Assembly: GCA_017551515.1 (NCBI GenBank)
Contig: JAFZLK010000002.1
Span: forward strand, 1 to 63,077
Source: Bacteroidales bacterium
GTDB taxonomy: Bacteria > Bacteroidota > Bacteroidia > Bacteroidales > ML635J-15
DNA length: 63,077 nucleotides
Direction of reading: 5' to 3'
Both the position numbers and the translations under genes were made by a program. Of the stretch, positions 16,103 through 24,101 are shown in pieces; position 1 is the stretch's first letter, and every line of letters begins with the position of its first letter. The notes under the pieces are model-generated. The model did no database searches and was not told the DNA's origin. It saw nothing but the letters and a program-made list of their open reading frames with translations.

Positions 16103-17254
16103 ATGAATAAATTCGTATTTGCCGTCTGTGGCGCCGAAAACTACATTTCCCAGCTTGCCTTTTCAATCGAAAGGCTGAAAAGGTTTACGCACAACGAGAT
16201 TATTGTCGTAACAGACAGTCGCAGAAACGAGATTCCTATTTCGCACGAAAATATCATTGACATAAAAACGCCATCCGAATACGACAACCATCAGGCAAGC
16301 ATATTCCTGAAAACTTCACTGCATAAGATTCTTCCAAAGGGAGATACGTGTTGCTACTTGGATAGTGATGTGGTGTGCCTGTCCGAAAAAGTAAATGAGA
16401 TTTTCAATCATTATTCCACTCCGATAACATTTGCAAACGACAATGCCCCACTGGAGTATTTCAGTCCGCACGCTATGAACTGCAAATGCCTTGAAAACCA
16501 TGCTCATCGCGGAGAAATTATTGCAAAATTCAAGGCAGATGTCGCAAAACGCATCGGAAAATTCAATCTTGACGATGAAAGCATTAGCCAAGACAGAAAG
16601 GAACTAGTTGATTTGTTCGCTCAAACCAAACACAACTTTTGTGGTGCAAGCAGATATTTTTTCTTGCGTTATCTGCCTTTTGTAAGGTCATTTACTTTTG
16701 GCAAGTTTGTTTTCAACAAGTCGGAAATGTGCTGGAGAAATAGCAATGGAGAAGTTGTAGAATTGGATTTCCGTTATTATAAGCGGCTCATTCTTTCACA
16801 ACTTGGCGAAAATCCTGCCGACTGGACAAATTTTGAACTCGACACACCACATTGCAACCATCTTTCCGAATATCTTTCCAAAACCTACGGTATAAACATT
16901 CCCGACATCTGGCAACATTGGAACGGTGGTGTTTTCCTGTTTGATGATTCGTCTGCCGAATTTCTGGACTACTGGCACGAAAAGACCATTGCCGAATTTG
17001 CAAATCCATACACAAAAACTCGCGATCAAGGCACATTGGCACTTACTGTTTGGAAATTCGGACTGCAAAACCACCCGACTTTGCCTGTTGAGTACAATTG
17101 GATTGCAGAATTTGCTGATGCAAACATTGATTATGATGCCAATAAAGGATATACCCGCGATGGCTTCAAGACGATTTCGCATCCTGTACTAATGCACATC
17201 TATCATCATTGGGGCGATGATGGATGGAATATCTGGAAAAGTTTGGATAGGTAG
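16103..17254 (+). CDS. Putative glycosyltransferase (GT-A, GT8-like)
   Basis: The 383-residue protein starts with a Rossmann-like strand (FVFAVCGAENYISQLAFSIERL). It has a DxD-type motif in CYLDSDVVC near residue 91, followed by WNGGVFLFD and RDQGTLALTVW, which resemble the late acceptor and metal-binding blocks of GT8-type enzymes. I place it in the GT-A superfamily with moderate confidence; the exact family is uncertain. No signal peptide or membrane segment is seen. It follows a family 2 glycosyltransferase but is separated by a 226-bp repeat-filled gap, so co-transcription is not certain. Confidence 0.6.
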   Translation: MNKFVFAVCGAENYISQLAFSIERLKRFTHNEIIVVTDSRRNEIPISHENIIDIKTPSEYDNHQASIFLKTSLHKILPKGDTCCYLDSDVVCLSEKVNEIFNHYSTPITFANDNAPLEYFSPHAMNCKCLENHAHRGEIIAKFKADVAKRIGKFNLDDESISQDRKELVDLFAQTKHNFCGASRYFFLRYLPFVRSFTFGKFVFNKSEMCWRNSNGEVVELDFRYYKRLILSQLGENPADWTNFELDTPHCNHLSEYLSKTYGINIPDIWQHWNGGVFLFDDSSAEFLDYWHEKTIAEFANPYTKTRDQGTLALTVWKFGLQNHPTLPVEYNWIAEFADANIDYDANKGYTRDGFKTISHPVLMHIYHHWGDDGWNIWKSLDR

Positions 17255-17350
17255 ATTTCCTTTAAAGTCAAATTAATAGGTAGAAAATCGCCCCTTTTTA
17301 TAGCCATATTCAGTGACTAAATTTTATTGTAAAAAGTTTTTCGTAAAAAG

Positions 17351-17381
17351 TTAGCCGTTTCAGAAAAATGTTGTACTTTTG
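17351..17381 (+). promoter_or_regulatory. rpsP-rimM promoter
   Basis: A perfect -7 box TACTTTTG lies at 17374-17381 with a TTAG at 17351-17354 about 19 bp upstream. The predicted leader is about 50 nt and A/T-rich. Confidence 0.65.
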
Positions 17382-17437
17382 CGCCCGCAGTTCGGGTAAC
17401 TGCGAGTTTTAGTTTATTTATTAAAAATTAATATTTT

Positions 17438-17995
17438 ATGTCAGTAAAAGTAAGACTTTCAAGGCACGGTCGTAAGGCAAGAGCTTTCTACCACATCGTC
17501 GTTGCCGACAGCAGATCACCACGTGATGGTAGATTTATTGAAAAACTCGGAACTTACAATCCGATGACAAACCCTGCAACAATCGATCTTAACTTCGATT
17601 CTGCATTGGCATGGCTCCAGAAGGGTGCTCAGCCAACCGAAACCGTAAGACGCATTTTGTCGTACAAGGGCGTTCTGATGAAGAAACACTTGCTCGAAGG
17701 CGTTAAGAAGGGTGCTTTCAACGAAGCAGAAGCAGAAAGACGCTTCAATGCATGGATGGACGAAAAGAACATCAAGGTTAGCAACAAGAAGAGCGAACTC
17801 GCAGCAGCTAAGAAGGCTGACGAAAAGGCTAGACTTGAAGCAGAAACCAAGGTTAAGGAACAAAGAGCAGAAGCTATCGCTAAGAAGCGTGCTGAAGCAA
17901 TGGCTGCTCTCGAGGCAGAAGCAAAGGCAGCAGCTGCTGAGGCTGAAGGTGCAGACGAAACTGCAGAAGCTCCAGCTGAAACTCCAGCAGAATAA
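17438..17995 (+). CDS. rpsP: 30S ribosomal protein bS16 with long acidic/alanine tail
   Basis: Residues 1-80 are the normal S16 fold ([36 protein letters not shown] split over the first 40 residues). The protein is 185 residues, about 100 longer than the E. coli form. The tail is rich in Ala, Glu and Lys, likely helical, ending [11 protein letters not shown]-terminal extensions of S16 are common in Bacteroidetes. S16 binds 16S rRNA and is essential for 30S assembly. rimM starts 3 bp after the stop, a conserved pairing. Confidence 0.95.
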   Translation: MSVKVRLSRHGRKARAFYHIVVADSRSPRDGRFIEKLGTYNPMTNPATIDLNFDSALAWLQKGAQPTETVRRILSYKGVLMKKHLLEGVKKGAFNEAEAERRFNAWMDEKNIKVSNKKSELAAAKKADEKARLEAETKVKEQRAEAIAKKRAEAMAALEAEAKAAAAEAEGADETAEAPAETPAE

Positions 17996-17998
17996 GCT

Positions 17999-18529
17999 AT
18001 GCTGTTTGACAACAAGGAACTCGTCGAGATTGCGCAAGTTGCAAAGACATACGGACTTAATGGTCATGTCAGCCTAAAGTTCAACAGCAGTTTCTCCGAG
18101 GACTTGTTTGATGAAGAAATACCGGTATTCCTACTTATTGAAGGGATACCGGTTCCTTTTTTTGTAGAGGACTACAAAAATTCGGGCGGATATGTAGCCA
18201 CAAAGTTTAGATATATAGATGGCGCCGAAACTGCCGAAAAATATGTGGGTTGCAAGGTTCTTGTCTTTGCCGATGATGTGCAGGACGATGAGGAATACGA
18301 TGAGGAAATGGACCTCATTGGCTACAAGGTTTTCGATGCACATCACGGATATGTGGGCGACATTGCGGATTTCAACCTTATCCCCGGAAATCCAGTGTTT
18401 GAAACCGATTTCAACGGAAAGACAATAATAATTCCATATACCGAAGAAATTGTCGTTGACATTAACGACGATAAGCAGGAAGTTTATATAAATGCTCCAG
18501 AAGGACTGATTGAGTTGTATCTGGAGTAG
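17999..18529 (+). CDS. rimM: Ribosome maturation factor RimM
   Basis: The 176-residue protein has the N-terminal RimM barrel starting LVEIAQVAKTYGLNGHVSLKF and a C-terminal PRC-barrel-like domain (LIGYKVFDAHHGYVGDI, LIPGNPVFETDF, IIIPYTEEIVVDIN). RimM binds S19 in the 30S head and assists processing. It is translated with rpsP. In many bacteria trmD and rplS follow, but here the mrp-nfu pair follows with its own promoter. Confidence 0.92.
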   Translation: MLFDNKELVEIAQVAKTYGLNGHVSLKFNSSFSEDLFDEEIPVFLLIEGIPVPFFVEDYKNSGGYVATKFRYIDGAETAEKYVGCKVLVFADDVQDDEEYDEEMDLIGYKVFDAHHGYVGDIADFNLIPGNPVFETDFNGKTIIIPYTEEIVVDINDDKQEVYINAPEGLIELYLE

Positions 18530-18542
18530 TCACCAAAAACAT

Positions 18543-18573
18543 TTTGTGGATAGTTTTTTATTGTTTACTTTTG
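18543..18573 (+). promoter_or_regulatory. mrp promoter
   Basis: TTTG at 18543-18546 and TACTTTTG at 18566-18573 are spaced by exactly 19 bp, a textbook Bacteroidetes promoter. It overlaps a potential TTG start at 18544, which rules that start out. Confidence 0.8.
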
Positions 18574-18594
18574 CAGACATTAAAAACATTTGTA

Positions 18595-19689
18595 ATGAAT
18601 AGGGAAGATATTATAGAAGTCCTTGGTGCTGTGTGCTATCCCGAAACGGGTAAGACGCTCGAATCCGAAGGCATGATTGGTGACATTGAAGTCGATGGAA
18701 AAGAAATAAATGTGACTCTTTTGTTCACAAAGGCTACCGATCCGTTCCTTGCATCAATTAGACGCGATGTGAAGGATGTTTTGGAAGCTCATTTAGGCGA
18801 TGTAGTGGTAAACATAACCACTAAGGTAAAACCGAAAGAGGTTAAAGCTCAACCTGCAGAGTGTGGTGTTGGCAAGGTAAAGAACATTATCGCTGTTGCA
18901 GGTGGCAAGGGTGGAGTAGGTAAATCGACAGTAGCCGTGAACCTTGCAATTTCGTTGGCTCAGAAAGGCTACAAAGTTGGTTTGCTAGATGCCGACATTT
19001 TCGGTCCGAGCGTTCCGAAAATGTTCAATACCGAAGATGCTCAACCAATGGCAGAAGCCGATGCCGAAGGTCGTGAAATCATTATGCCTATCGAGCAGTA
19101 CGGAATAAAATTGCTTTCGGTTGGTTACTTTGTTGCACCAGGTAGTGCAGCAATCTGGCGCGGACCTATGGCTGCTGGAGTTATGCGACAGTTCATACAG
19201 AATGCCAAGTGGGGTGAACTCGACTACTTGCTTTTCGATATGCCTCCAGGAACAGGAGACATCCATCTTACTTTGGTACAGACCGTTCCAGTTACAGGTG
19301 TCGTGGTAGTTTGTACACCGCAGCAGGTGGCAATATCAGATGCTCGCAAGGCGGTTTCGTTGTTCCGCACAAAGGACATCAACGTGCCGATTTTGGGTAT
19401 TGTTGAGAATATGTCGTGGTTTACACCTGCCGAATTGCCAGAAAACAAGTATTATCTCTTTGGAAAAGATGGTGGGGTGGAACTCGCAAAGGTTATGGAC
19501 ACCGAATTGCTCGGACAGATTCCTATTGTGAAGTCAATCTGCGACAGCGGTGACAAGGGTATGCCGGCTTCAATGGAGTTCGCAAGCATAGTAGGAAAGT
19601 TGTTCGCTCAGCTTGCTGAAAATTTGGTTAAGGCAGTAGAAAAGAGAAATTCGACATTGCCTCCAACAAAGGTGGTTGAAACAAAGTAG
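18595..19689 (+). CDS. mrp: Mrp/ApbC family Fe-S cluster carrier ATPase
   Basis: Starting at ATG 18595 (MNREDIIEVL) the protein has 364 residues. An N-terminal MIP18/DUF59 domain (about 1-85) precedes a MinD-like P-loop ATPase with a deviant Walker A VAGGKGGVGKSTVAVNLA near residue 103, DADIFGPSVPKMF and FDMPPGTGDIHLT. These proteins hold and deliver iron-sulfur clusters. The usual CxxC near the C-terminus is replaced by TPAELPENK, so cluster binding may differ from the E. coli type. It is followed 23 bp later by an NFU scaffold gene, consistent with a shared Fe-S role. Confidence 0.93.
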   Translation: MNREDIIEVLGAVCYPETGKTLESEGMIGDIEVDGKEINVTLLFTKATDPFLASIRRDVKDVLEAHLGDVVVNITTKVKPKEVKAQPAECGVGKVKNIIAVAGGKGGVGKSTVAVNLAISLAQKGYKVGLLDADIFGPSVPKMFNTEDAQPMAEADAEGREIIMPIEQYGIKLLSVGYFVAPGSAAIWRGPMAAGVMRQFIQNAKWGELDYLLFDMPPGTGDIHLTLVQTVPVTGVVVVCTPQQVAISDARKAVSLFRTKDINVPILGIVENMSWFTPAELPENKYYLFGKDGGVELAKVMDTELLGQIPIVKSICDSGDKGMPASMEFASIVGKLFAQLAENLVKAVEKRNSTLPPTKVVETK

Positions 19690-19712
19690 TTTTCACATAA
19701 ATAATTTTCAAT

Positions 19713-19943
19713 ATGGAAGAAATAGTAAAGAAAATCCAAGCATCGATTGATGAGATAAAGCCTTTCCTTCAGCAGGATGGTGGCGACATAGAATTAATTG
19801 AGGTTACTCCAGACTATACCGTAAAGGTAAGGCTGCAAGGAGCCTGCGGTTCGTGTCCGTATCGTATCCAGACCTTGAAACTCGGTGTTGAAGACAAACT
19901 CAAAACCGATGTTCCGCAGGTGAAGGAAGTGGTGGCGATATAA
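19713..19943 (+). CDS. NifU C-terminal domain (NFU) Fe-S scaffold protein
   Basis: The 76-residue protein is a stand-alone NFU domain with FLQQDGGDIELIEV and the cluster-binding CGSCPYR motif. It is expected to hold a 4Fe-4S cluster between subunits and pass it to target proteins. The upstream neighbour is the Mrp carrier, and a strong terminator follows the gene, so mrp and this gene form a two-gene operon. Confidence 0.92.
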   Translation: MEEIVKKIQASIDEIKPFLQQDGGDIELIEVTPDYTVKVRLQGACGSCPYRIQTLKLGVEDKLKTDVPQVKEVVAI

Positions 19944-19964
19944 TAGCGAATTGACAAAATAATA

Positions 19965-20004
19965 AAACGGCGGGAATGATTGCTTGTTCTCGCCGTTTGT
20001 TTTT
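19965..20004 (+). terminator. Rho-independent terminator of mrp-nfu
   Basis: Arms AAACGGCGGGAA (19965-19976) and TTCTCGCCGTTT (19987-19998) pair over 12 bp with one G-U, followed by GTTTTTC. Confidence 0.85.
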
Positions 20005-20054
20005 CGGAATCAATCTATAAGGTTCCGTTGAGGTGCTTTTTTCGGAATATTTGT

Positions 20055-20442
20055 ATGCAAGCAATAAGCAAGTCTGTCTGATGGCAATTAGCGAAAACGC
20101 GCTTGCAATTACAAATAAGTTATGTTTCGTTGCAGATTATCGATTGAATAAAAAATGCAAGGTATGAATGTTCCGTGCAAACTGATATTAATTGCCTTTA
20201 AAATCAATCCTTTTGCGTTCACTGTGGAGGGTACATGCATGAACCTGCCCCTTACGTCTTGATAGTGCGTCTGTTTTTCGTTCCGTTTCCACACCCAACG
20301 CATTAAAAAAGATGGGCAAGTATTGGGTAACTTCGCGACCATTCATCCGACGTGAATGCAGTAGGCGAAGCAACTTCCTTGCCCATAATCACAACCGAAG
20401 GAAGCGCACAATTCGCATTCCCTGACACGGTTGCGATTTTTT
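20055..20442 (+). ncRNA. Candidate structured non-coding RNA
   Basis: This 500-bp spacer has no plausible gene but contains a succession of plus-strand hairpins. TGCAAGC 20056-20062 pairs with GCTTGCA 20101-20107. TGCGTT 20214-20219 and TGTGGA 20223-20228 pair with TCCACA 20288-20293 and AACGCA 20297-20302. ATGGGCAAG 20312-20320 pairs with CTTGCCCAT 20378-20386, enclosing CTTCGC/GCGAAG and CATTCA/TGAATG stems. Last, AATCACAACCG 20387-20397 pairs with CGGTTGCGATT 20428-20438 (one mismatch) and is followed by T residues, like a terminator. A -7-like AATATTTG sits at 20046-20053. I see no tmRNA, RNase P or SRP hallmark. Confidence 0.4.
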
Positions 20443-20448
20443 GAAACT

Positions 20449-20931
20449 CTATTTTTTCATTATCACATTGCCTTCGTATAGGTTGTATGCTCTCATTACT
20501 TCATTGTAGTTGTTATGGTCAACTCCTTCTGCTTTCTTTTCTGTCAATACAGTCTTTGGAACGATGATAATGCGATAAACCATAGTTTCACCTTGTGTCC
20601 ATGTGTAACCATTATATGCTACTTCAAATAATAAATTTCCATTGCTATCAAATGCATAAGTATATGTGTCACCATCATAAACCGCAGGTAAAGCCATCCA
20701 AATATCATCATCGACTTCTCCATATACAAGAACAGCATCTGTAGATTTTATTTTCCCTGCCAATTCTCTATAAATTGCATTTGCAGCAGAACCATCAGCA
20801 TTAGAAATTAAGTCAATTTCAATTTCATAAACATCACTTTGCTGAACTAATTTCTGGCAACTTGAAACTGCAAACAGCATTACGATTGCACCAATCAAAA
20901 TAGTAAAATTCCTTTTCATTTCCTTTTTCAC
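20449..20931 (-). CDS. Small hypothetical lipoprotein
   Basis: A 160-residue protein with a basic N-terminus, a hydrophobic stretch (ILIGAIVMLFAVSSC) and a lipobox Cys at residue 25, so it should be lipidated. The mature part has no motif I recognise; it is rich in beta-type residues and aromatic positions (DDDIWMALPAVYDGDTYTYAFD). An upstream in-frame Met at position 5 could also start it. A GACTTTTG sequence at 20993-20986 on the minus strand is a near match to a -7 box. It appears monocistronic. Confidence 0.7.
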   Translation of the reverse strand: MKKEMKRNFTILIGAIVMLFAVSSCQKLVQQSDVYEIEIDLISNADGSAANAIYRELAGKIKSTDAVLVYGEVDDDIWMALPAVYDGDTYTYAFDSNGNLLFEVAYNGYTWTQGETMVYRIIIVPKTVLTEKKAEGVDHNNYNEVMRAYNLYEGNVIMKK

Positions 20932-21091
20932 CTGTTATATCCCATCGGTCCGTCGGTTTTTAATTACGAATAAAATTAACGAGCGCAAAAGTCAGAAAAT
21001 AAGGGATATAGAAATTCATTGACGAAAACAACTCGGCAATTTGTGTAAAAATTATGGGGAAAAATGTAATTAATAGGGTGCAAATATTGTC

Positions 21092-21135
21092 AAAACAGGA
21101 TTTTAGATGCTGAAACAAGTTCAGTATGACAAATC
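21092..21135 (-). terminator. Hairpin ending the LytTR gene, with an embedded common repeat
   Basis: On the minus strand AACGGGATTT pairs with AAATCCTGTT (one mismatch) just after the LytTR stop, ending in a short T-run. The loop holds a second palindromic element resembling the widespread GTCATxCTGAACTTGTTTCAG intergenic repeat. Confidence 0.55.
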
Positions 21136-21141
21136 CCGTTT

Positions 21142-21717
21142 TTATTTCTTTCCTATCCTTGCGTCCAATTCTTGTTTCCGTCCTTCCGATACATAAAACG
21201 GCTTGGAAACATTTTTCAAATATATTTCCTCGCCTTGTACCTTATGTATATAGTCGAGATTTATGATTTGGTTCTTGTTGATTTGCACGAAGTTGCCTGA
21301 TAACTGTTCGAGTATTGAGTCGAAACTACTGTAAACCGAATCGGTGCGGTGCTGGTCGGCATAGTGTATAATCTTGATGCGCGAATCGCCTGCACCCGAC
21401 TGCTCGAATGTTTGTGACGAAATGTGCGTTATAGCCGATGCGCTTACTTTCAAGTTGCTGACATTCAGAAGTTGCTTGCCCGATGTGTCTTTTTCGCTAA
21501 ATACTATGTGTGTTTCCTTCTGTTGCAAGGCTGCAAGTTGCTGCTCAAGCGTTTCAACTTTTGCTTCGAGTTCGGCAATGCGTATTTTCATAGTCTTTTC
21601 CTCTGCCCGTGCCTTGCGACTGAACATTATTTTTAAGTCGGGAATTGTAACGCTCAGCAAGCAAACAATGACAATTGTCCCGATAACGCTGAATAATACT
21701 GATAGAAAGATTTCCAT
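21142..21717 (-). CDS. Membrane-anchored LytTR DNA-binding regulator
   Basis: The 191-residue protein has one N-terminal membrane helix (FLSVLFSVIGTIVIVCLLSV, about 4-23). A coiled coil of about residues 37-66 follows (IRIAELEAKVETLEQQLAALQQ), and then a C-terminal LytTR domain from about 95 (SSFDSILEQLSGNFVQINKNQIINLDYI overall). No receiver or sensor domain is present. The coiled coil suggests dimerisation at the membrane and the LytTR part suggests direct promoter binding. Target genes are unknown; the divergent or neighbouring FGE-like and lipoprotein genes are candidates. A TACATTTG box lies 18 bp upstream. Confidence 0.82.
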   Translation of the reverse strand: MEIFLSVLFSVIGTIVIVCLLSVTIPDLKIMFSRKARAEEKTMKIRIAELEAKVETLEQQLAALQQKETHIVFSEKDTSGKQLLNVSNLKVSASAITHISSQTFEQSGAGDSRIKIIHYADQHRTDSVYSSFDSILEQLSGNFVQINKNQIINLDYIHKVQGEEIYLKNVSKPFYVSEGRKQELDARIGKK

Positions 21718-21734
21718 AGTTCAATTTTTGCTTG

Positions 21735-21742
21735 CAAATGTA
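21735..21742 (-). promoter_or_regulatory. Probable -7 box for the LytTR gene
   Basis: The minus strand reads TACATTTG, matching TAnnTTTG, 18 bp before the ATG at 21717. The upstream TTTG partner is not clear. Confidence 0.45.
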
Positions 21743-21843
21743 AGCAAATTACGAACAGATTCGTTACAGAAAATTGCCTATTCTCTACAACATTATCCTT
21801 GTTTTCTGCATAGATGTTTCTTACAAATGCAAACAAAAGCAAC

Positions 21844-22464
21844 TTACTTCGTTGTCGCTGCAATCCTGAAACCAACCCACGGCGCTGGTGTTGATGTTTC
21901 CTTGTCTGCCCAGTTGTTGCCAACTGCAGATCCTTCGGATGTCATTTCCGAAACATTGCCAATTGTCATGGCTGCATTATTGTATGGACCAAGTCCTTCG
22001 CCTATGCGTTTCTCCACTTCTTTGCATTTTGCTGCAAATGTTTTCCATTCGGTTTCGGTAGGCAGACGGAACACAATATTTTGATACTTGTGCTTTTTCG
22101 TGCCGTTGTATTTATCTGTCAGCCATTTGCAAAATTCTTCTGCCGACTTCTTGTCGATATTTACTACTGGATAAGTGAAGTAGGCAGGATGCGCGTGGTA
22201 AAGTTCTACAAAAGGTTCATTGTATGCATATTTGTTACGCCATTTTAGTGTGTCGGGGAAACATGCAGCATATAAGTCTGTTTTGCCATTGTTTTTTAGG
22301 TCGGAAAGGAATTGCATGTATATTTCGTTGCTCACATCGTACTTCGACACATAAACATTGTCGGAAATTTTCACCAAAGACTTTTCAATGTCCTTTACCT
22401 TGAAATTCTGTGCTGAAACAACAAATGTTGCAAAAACCAAAACGGTTAAAACAAAAGTTCTCAT
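21844..22464 (-). CDS. Secreted FGE-sulfatase (SUMF1) domain protein
   Basis: A 206-residue protein with a signal peptide (MRTFVLTVLVFATFVVSAQ) and a short formylglycine-generating-enzyme-like domain. Family landmarks are visible: YDVSNEIYMQFL, YPVVNIDKKSAEEFCKWL, FRLPTETEWKTFA, IGNVSEM and the closing APWVGFRI. The catalytic cysteines of true FGE are not evident, so this is probably a structural or ligand-binding member, like the GldJ/GldK gliding and type IX lipoproteins of the phylum, rather than a sulfatase activator. It lies upstream of the LytTR gene in the same direction. Confidence 0.78.
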   Translation of the reverse strand: MRTFVLTVLVFATFVVSAQNFKVKDIEKSLVKISDNVYVSKYDVSNEIYMQFLSDLKNNGKTDLYAACFPDTLKWRNKYAYNEPFVELYHAHPAYFTYPVVNIDKKSAEEFCKWLTDKYNGTKKHKYQNIVFRLPTETEWKTFAAKCKEVEKRIGEGLGPYNNAAMTIGNVSEMTSEGSAVGNNWADKETSTPAPWVGFRIAATTK

Positions 22465-22532
22465 AATAAATGTATTTAATGTTTATCGTCTAATAAACGA
22501 TTGTAATTTGTTTTTATTGTGTGCTGGGTAGA

Positions 22533-22630
22533 ATTGAATATTTTGCAAATTACTTTTGAATATTTTGAATAATAGAATTGAACATTTTGCGAGCAACTTT
22601 TGAATACTTTACAATTGTACTTTGAGCATT
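22533..22630 (+). repeat. Iteron array A: five units at 22-bp steps
   Basis: The motif TTTGAACATT and close variants start at 22533, 22555, 22577, 22599 and 22621 (ATTGAATATT, TTTGAATATT, ATTGAACATT, TTTGAATACT, TTTGAGCATT). Every step is exactly 22 bp, two turns of the DNA helix, so all copies face the same side. Confidence 0.9.
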
Positions 22631-22778
22631 ATGGAACTTATCTCTTATGTTTTTAATTCAATTTGATATCGTTATGTATTGATTGTAAATTATTTTTTTT
22701 TTACAATTAAAATTGTTAGAATATTTTTTACTTATTTTATTGCTACTTAATATTTTTACATTATTTTTGCCGTGAAGA

Positions 22779-22854
22779 TTTGAACATTTTGACGAATAAA
22801 TTTGAACATTTGGCAATATAAATTTGAACATTTTAAAACTTTGATTTGAACATT
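22779..22854 (+). repeat. Iteron array B: four perfect units at 22-bp steps
   Basis: Four identical TTTGAACATT copies start at 22779, 22801, 22823 and 22845. The last ends 21 bp before the ATPase ATG, so a bound protein would cover the transcription or translation start. Confidence 0.93.
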
Positions 22855-22875
22855 CTGAACCAAAAAAATAATGTT

Positions 22876-24069
22876 ATGGGAGATTACAGGCGACAACAAT
22901 ATGATGAGATACTTAAACGTATGAACGAGCCGCGTGGATTCATTCAAGTGCTGGCTGGTCCACGGCAGGTTGGAAAGTCAACTCTCGTGAATCAGGCGTT
23001 GGCGGAAATAAACATTCCATACTATCTGTTCAACGCCGACGGCATAGACGAGAGCGACAACGACTGGATAAGCCGTACATGGGAAAGTGTGCGATTGCAG
23101 ATGTCGTTGCGGAAACAATCAGAAGTTATACTCGTGATTGATGAAATTCAGAAGATTAGAAATTGGAGTGAGGTCGTAAAACGCGAATGGGATGCCGATA
23201 CACGCAGCAACTTGCAAATCAAAGTTTTTTTGCTTGGATCTTCACGATTGATGATAAGTAAGGGACTTACTGAATCGATGGCGGGCAGGTTCGAGATGAT
23301 AAGGCTTGGGCATTGGACTTACAGAGAAATGCACGAGGCTTTCGGTTGGAATCTCGACCAGTGGATATATTATGGCGGTTACCCTGGCTCTGCACGCCTT
23401 ATGCCCAATATGCGGCGTTGGAGGAATTACATACTCGATGCGCTTGTTGCACCAGCAATAGAAAAGGATGTGATAATGACGACTAACATTTACAAACCTG
23501 CATTGATGCGACAACTCTTTGAACTTGGTTGTTCGTATTCCGCTGAAATATTGTCACTGACGAAAATGCTTGGTCAGTTGCAAGATGCTGGCAATGTTAC
23601 AACTTTGTCATCATATATCAATGTACTGAAACAAAGCAACTTACTTGCAGGGCTACAAAAGTATGCCAACGATGATGCTCGTAAATATCAGTCATCGCCA
23701 AAGTATCAGGTTTACAACAATGCGCTATTCACTGCCTATCGTGGCACGACATTCGAAAAAGACCGCATCGATCTGGAATTGTGGGGACGATGGGTGGAGT
23801 CGGCTGTAGGAACTTATCTGCTTGGCGGTGCGGAAGAAGGGGGCTACAAGGTGTTCTACTGGCGCGAAAGGAATCAGGAAGTTGACTTCATAATACTGCG
23901 GAACGGTGAAACTTTGGCATTGGAAGTGAAAAGCGGAAAACGCGGAATGAATAGCGGAATTAAAACATTCATAGAAAACTTCCATCCTAAACGCGCATTT
24001 GTAATCGGAACCGATGGTATTCCGTTGGAAGATTTCTTTCAGTGCAATATTGATGATTTGTTCTTATAA
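22876..24069 (+). CDS. AAA ATPase with DUF4143/nuclease-like C-terminus
   Basis: From ATG 22876 the protein has 397 residues. The AAA_14 P-loop domain shows Walker A GPRQVGKST at 28-36, Walker B VILVIDEIQKI near 95, and LLGSSRLMISKGLTESMAGRFE. The DUF4143 region follows (YYGGYPG, then TTNIYKPALMRQLFELGCSY), ending with a PD-(D/E)xK-like block EVDFIILRNGETLALEVKSGK. Cellular roles of this abundant family are poorly known. A TTG in frame at 22846 lies inside an iteron and is unlikely. The gene is bracketed by 22-bp-step iteron arrays on both sides, which suggests autoregulation or a discrete mobile cassette. Confidence 0.88.
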   Translation: MGDYRRQQYDEILKRMNEPRGFIQVLAGPRQVGKSTLVNQALAEINIPYYLFNADGIDESDNDWISRTWESVRLQMSLRKQSEVILVIDEIQKIRNWSEVVKREWDADTRSNLQIKVFLLGSSRLMISKGLTESMAGRFEMIRLGHWTYREMHEAFGWNLDQWIYYGGYPGSARLMPNMRRWRNYILDALVAPAIEKDVIMTTNIYKPALMRQLFELGCSYSAEILSLTKMLGQLQDAGNVTTLSSYINVLKQSNLLAGLQKYANDDARKYQSSPKYQVYNNALFTAYRGTTFEKDRIDLELWGRWVESAVGTYLLGGAEEGGYKVFYWRERNQEVDFIILRNGETLALEVKSGKRGMNSGIKTFIENFHPKRAFVIGTDGIPLEDFFQCNIDDLFL

Positions 24070-24101
24070 TCAATGGATAAGTGATTTTATATGATGTAAC
24101 T

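Larger units (their letters stand above)
22465..22875. other. AT-rich control region ahead of the ATPase gene
   Basis: This 411-bp spacer separates the divergent FGE-like gene and the ATPase gene. It carries the two iteron arrays annotated separately. A GTTTAT/ATAAAC inverted repeat is at 22481-22498. Between the arrays an ATTGTAAA...TTTACAAT palindrome over a T-run lies at 22682-22707. TAAATTTG, a perfect -7 consensus, occurs at 22797-22804 and 22819-22826, each overlapping an iteron. Confidence 0.6.

Noticed and set aside
18544..18594. TTG start for mrp at 18544
   Set aside because: The extension overlaps a perfect promoter with 19-bp spacing; the ATG at 18595 gives the family's normal N-terminus.
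20109..20373. Short minus-strand reading frames of 61 and 77 codons in the spacer after nfu
   Set aside because: They overlap each other in different frames, match no family I know and coincide with the paired stems of the candidate RNA.
20055..20442. tmRNA, RNase P RNA or cobalamin riboswitch
   Set aside because: None of the conserved cores (tmRNA T-arm and tag, P4 region of RNase P, full B12 box) is present; only a partial ACCTGCC match exists.
22533..22854. Iteron arrays as a CRISPR array
   Set aside because: The repeat is only about 10 bp, the step is 22 bp and the intervals are not unique spacers of 30-40 bp; no cas genes are present.
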